A stretch of DNA of 64,000 nucleotides, from NCBI RefSeq assembly GCF_045689245.1, contig NZ_CP136865.1:2542001-2606000 (forward strand). The letters run 5' to 3'. Source of the DNA: Congregibacter brevis (GTDB lineage Bacteria; Pseudomonadota; Gammaproteobacteria; Pseudomonadales; Halieaceae). The notes under the pieces are model-generated. The model did not search any database and was not told where the DNA came from. It worked only from the letters and a program-made list of their open reading frames with translations. A program made the translations under genes and the position numbers. Positions 62,011 through 64,000 of this stretch are shown piece after piece. Numbering within the stretch: the stretch's first letter is position 1; every line of letters starts with the position of its first letter.

Positions 62011-64000
62011 CTAGTCAAGGTTCGGCGCTAGCCAGCGTGCTAACTCCGCCGTCTTCATGTTTTTTCTGGCGGCCATTGATTCCAGTTGATCCTCACCAAT
62101 CTTGCCCACGGCGAAATACTTTGCCTCTGGATGCGAAAAGTACCAGCCGCTTACCGAGGAGGCTGGCTCCATCGCATAATTGTCCGATAACGTTACGCCG
62201 CAGCGCGTCTGTGCGTCGAGGAGATCAAACAGCGCGCGCTTCTCCGTGTGATCAGGGCATGCCGGGTAGCCCGGCGCCGGACGGATCCCTTGATACTTCT
62301 CACGGATTAACTCCTCATTTGAGAGCTCTTCGTCCGCGGCATACCCCCAGAATTCCTGACGGACGCGGCGGTGCATGTGTTCCGCCAGGGCCTCTGCGAG
62401 CCGATCTGCGAGTGCTTTTAACATAATGGAGCTGTAGTCGTCGTGCGCGGCTTCAAAAGCAGCAGCGCGCGCAGCGACGCCGTGGCCCGTGGTCACACAG
62501 AATCCGCCAATGTAGTCATCGCTGGGCGCAACAAAATCGCTAAGGCTGAAATTAGCGTCACCATTGGGCTTCTCAGTCTGTTGGCGCAAGTGGTGAAGGC
62601 GGGTGGGAGTCTCTGTGCCTTCCGCCGACACCAGCACATCTTCTCCATCGCTATGGGCAGGCCAGAAGCCTATAGCCGCTCGGGCTTCAAGCCAGTCCTC
62701 ATCGATAATCTGCTTAAGCATCGCCTGTGCATCGGCGAACAGCTCCGTTGCCTGCTCTCCAACGACTTCATCTTCAAGGATACGAGGATACTTTCCGGCG
62801 AGCTCCCAGGTGATGAAAAAGGGCGTCCAGTCGATGGTGTCCACCAGACTTGCCAGTGAGATGTTCTCGAACACTCGCACGCCCGTAAAGGTCGGCTTTG
62901 GAGGCGTGTAAGCAGACCAGTCCAATTGAGCGCGATTAGCTAGAGCGGACTCATAGGACAGCCGCCTGGCCTTAGGCTTGCGCTTGGCCATGCGATCGCG
63001 AACCTGCGTGTACTCATCGCGCCGTTCGCTCACGAAGTTTGCTTTGTGATCACCGAGAAGCAGTGAAGCAACAGACACGCTGCGCGACGCATCGGGAACG
63101 TATACGACCAGATCGTTCTCGTAGTGAGGCTCAATCTTGACCGCGGTGTGCGCCTTAGAGGTGGTAGCGCCACCAATCATCAGCGGGACTGAAAAACCGT
63201 TTCGCTGCATCTCGCTGGCGACGTGCACCATCTCATCAAGGGACGGAGTGATCAGGCCGCTTAAGCCAATGACATCTACGTTTTCTTCTTTGGCGACACG
63301 CAAAATTTCTTCGCAGTGAACCATAACGCCAAGATCGATTACTTCGTAATTGTTGCACTGCAGCACCACGCCCACAATGTTCTTTCCGATATCGTGTACG
63401 TCACCCTTAACGGTGGCCATGAGAATCTTGCCGTTGGTACTACCTTCAGCTTTCTCGTCCTCGATATACGGTTGCAGGTAGGCAACGGCCTGCTTCATAA
63501 CGCGCGCACTCTTCACTACTTGCGGCAGGAACATCTTCCCCTGACCGAATAGGTCGCCGACGACGTTCATGCCATCCATGAGTGGACCTTCGATAACCTC
63601 GATAGGGCGGCTCGCTTGTTGTCGCGCTTCTTCAGCGTCCTCTTCGATAAAGCCGTTAAGGCCTTTTACCAGCGCATATTCGAGACGCTTGCTTACGGGT
63701 TCGTCTCGCCAGGCAAGGTCTTCAACTCGAACGGTCGCCGGGCCATCAGCGTGGTACTTACCGGCGATATCGAGGAGTCGCTCGGTGCTGTCATCGCGCC
63801 GATTCAACACCACGTCTTCAACCGCATCGCGCAGTTCGGCCGGCAACTCGTCATACACGGCGAGCTGGCCCGCGTTCACGATCCCCATGTCCATACCAGC
63901 CTGGATGGCATGGTAGAGAAACACTGAGTGGATCGCTTCGCGAACAGGGTTGTTGCCGCGGAAGGAAAAAGACACGTTCGAAACGCCACCAGACACTTTT
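62011..64000 (-). CDS. metH: B12-dependent methionine synthase, C-terminal part (gene runs off the window)
   Basis: Transfers a methyl group from 5-methyltetrahydrofolate to homocysteine. The 663 visible codons begin in the end of the folate-binding domain (KVSGGVSNVSFSFRGN at the window edge), then the cobalamin cap and binding domain with the cobalt histidine in DVHDIGKNIVG, and the C-terminal reactivation domain that binds SAM, around GIRPAPGYPACPDHTEK. The ORF stays open through the last base, so the true start lies outside; E. coli MetH has about 1227 residues. Followed closely by the DUF2970 gene. Confidence 0.96.
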   Translation of the reverse strand, partial: KVSGGVSNVSFSFRGNNPVREAIHSVFLYHAIQAGMDMGIVNAGQLAVYDELPAELRDAVEDVVLNRRDDSTERLLDIAGKYHADGPATVRVEDLAWRDEPVSKRLEYALVKGLNGFIEEDAEEARQQASRPIEVIEGPLMDGMNVVGDLFGQGKMFLPQVVKSARVMKQAVAYLQPYIEDEKAEGSTNGKILMATVKGDVHDIGKNIVGVVLQCNNYEVIDLGVMVHCEEILRVAKEENVDVIGLSGLITPSLDEMVHVASEMQRNGFSVPLMIGGATTSKAHTAVKIEPHYENDLVVYVPDASRSVSVASLLLGDHKANFVSERRDEYTQVRDRMAKRKPKARRLSYESALANRAQLDWSAYTPPKPTFTGVRVFENISLASLVDTIDWTPFFITWELAGKYPRILEDEVVGEQATELFADAQAMLKQIIDEDWLEARAAIGFWPAHSDGEDVLVSAEGTETPTRLHHLRQQTEKPNGDANFSLSDFVAPSDDYIGGFCVTTGHGVAARAAAFEAAHDDYSSIMLKALADRLAEALAEHMHRRVRQEFWGYAADEELSNEELIREKYQGIRPAPGYPACPDHTEKRALFDLLDAQTRCGVTLSDNYAMEPASSVSGWYFSHPEAKYFAVGKIGEDQLESMAARKNMKTAELARWLAPNLD

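Noticed and set aside
1..64000. Mobile elements, prophage, CRISPR arrays, rRNA
   Set aside because: No transposase or integrase, no phage structural genes, no regularly spaced repeats and no rRNA-like sequence were seen; short tandem repeats are far too small for CRISPR.

Overview
The window reads as a chromosomal segment of a marine, aerobic gammaproteobacterium. The housekeeping clusters (yceD-rpmF-fab-pabC-mltG-tmk-holB-pilZ, tig-clpP-clpX-lon-hupB-ppiD, rne/rluC, tusDCBE-trmA beside a YccA-type BI-1 gene) have gammaproteobacterial order. The accessory content (TonB-dependent receptor, TPR sulfotransferase, PYROXD2/CrtI-like oxidoreductases, ETF and ETF-quinone oxidoreductase, NhaC-like and SSS sodium-coupled transporters) fits the Halieaceae (OM60/NOR5) type of organism. 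That taxonomic placement is an inference from gene content, not from a marker gene. I see no transposase, phage gene, CRISPR array or rRNA; two tRNA genes are present.

Layout. 1-3207: end of a minus-strand operon with two overlapping FAD oxidoreductases. 3393-8662: small and poorly known genes (exported methyltransferase-like lipoprotein, a membrane protein resembling haem-binding ferric reductase-type proteins, a small lipoprotein, a TonB-like single-pass protein), then dimeric dUTPase followed by a PD-(D/E)XK-like protein. 8673-11947: tRNA-modification operon tusD-tusC-tusB-tusE-trmA (minus) with the BI-1/YccA gene upstream and a clear terminator between. 12177-15999: sodium:solute symporter, divergent from a secreted dienelactone-hydrolase-like protein and a secreted M28 peptidase. 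16022-18079: hybrid histidine kinase and tRNA-Ser(UGA). 18189-24370: one compact minus-strand unit, TonB-dependent receptor > Tat-exported spermidine-dehydrogenase-like flavoprotein > NhaC-like antiporter > exported cupin. This is the most system-like accessory locus here. 24694-28153: TPR sulfotransferase and an exported YtcJ-like amidohydrolase.

28219-41860: rne with a long structured leader, rluC, maf/yceF, then yceD-rpmF-fabD-fabG-acpP-fabF-pabC-mltG-tmk-holB-pilZ. plsX and fabH, usual members of this cluster in relatives, are missing. yceD sits almost directly on the start site of a consensus sigma-70 promoter and is probably leaderless. 41861-43588: an intergenic region with a candidate small RNA on the minus strand, a GH84 glycosidase, and tRNA-Leu(UAG). 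43645-52754: tig, clpP, clpX, lon, hupB, ppiD and a DUF1285 gene, covering protein folding and quality control. 52858-56582: ETF-quinone oxidoreductase divergent from etfB-etfA. 56680-60015: a CPA2 antiporter, then cysI with its usual DUF934 partner. 60181-64000: serine hydrolase, a 38-residue single-membrane-span protein, DUF2970 protein, and the C-terminal part of B12-dependent methionine synthase running off the window.

All functional calls come from reading the sequence and remembered family motifs; no database search was run.
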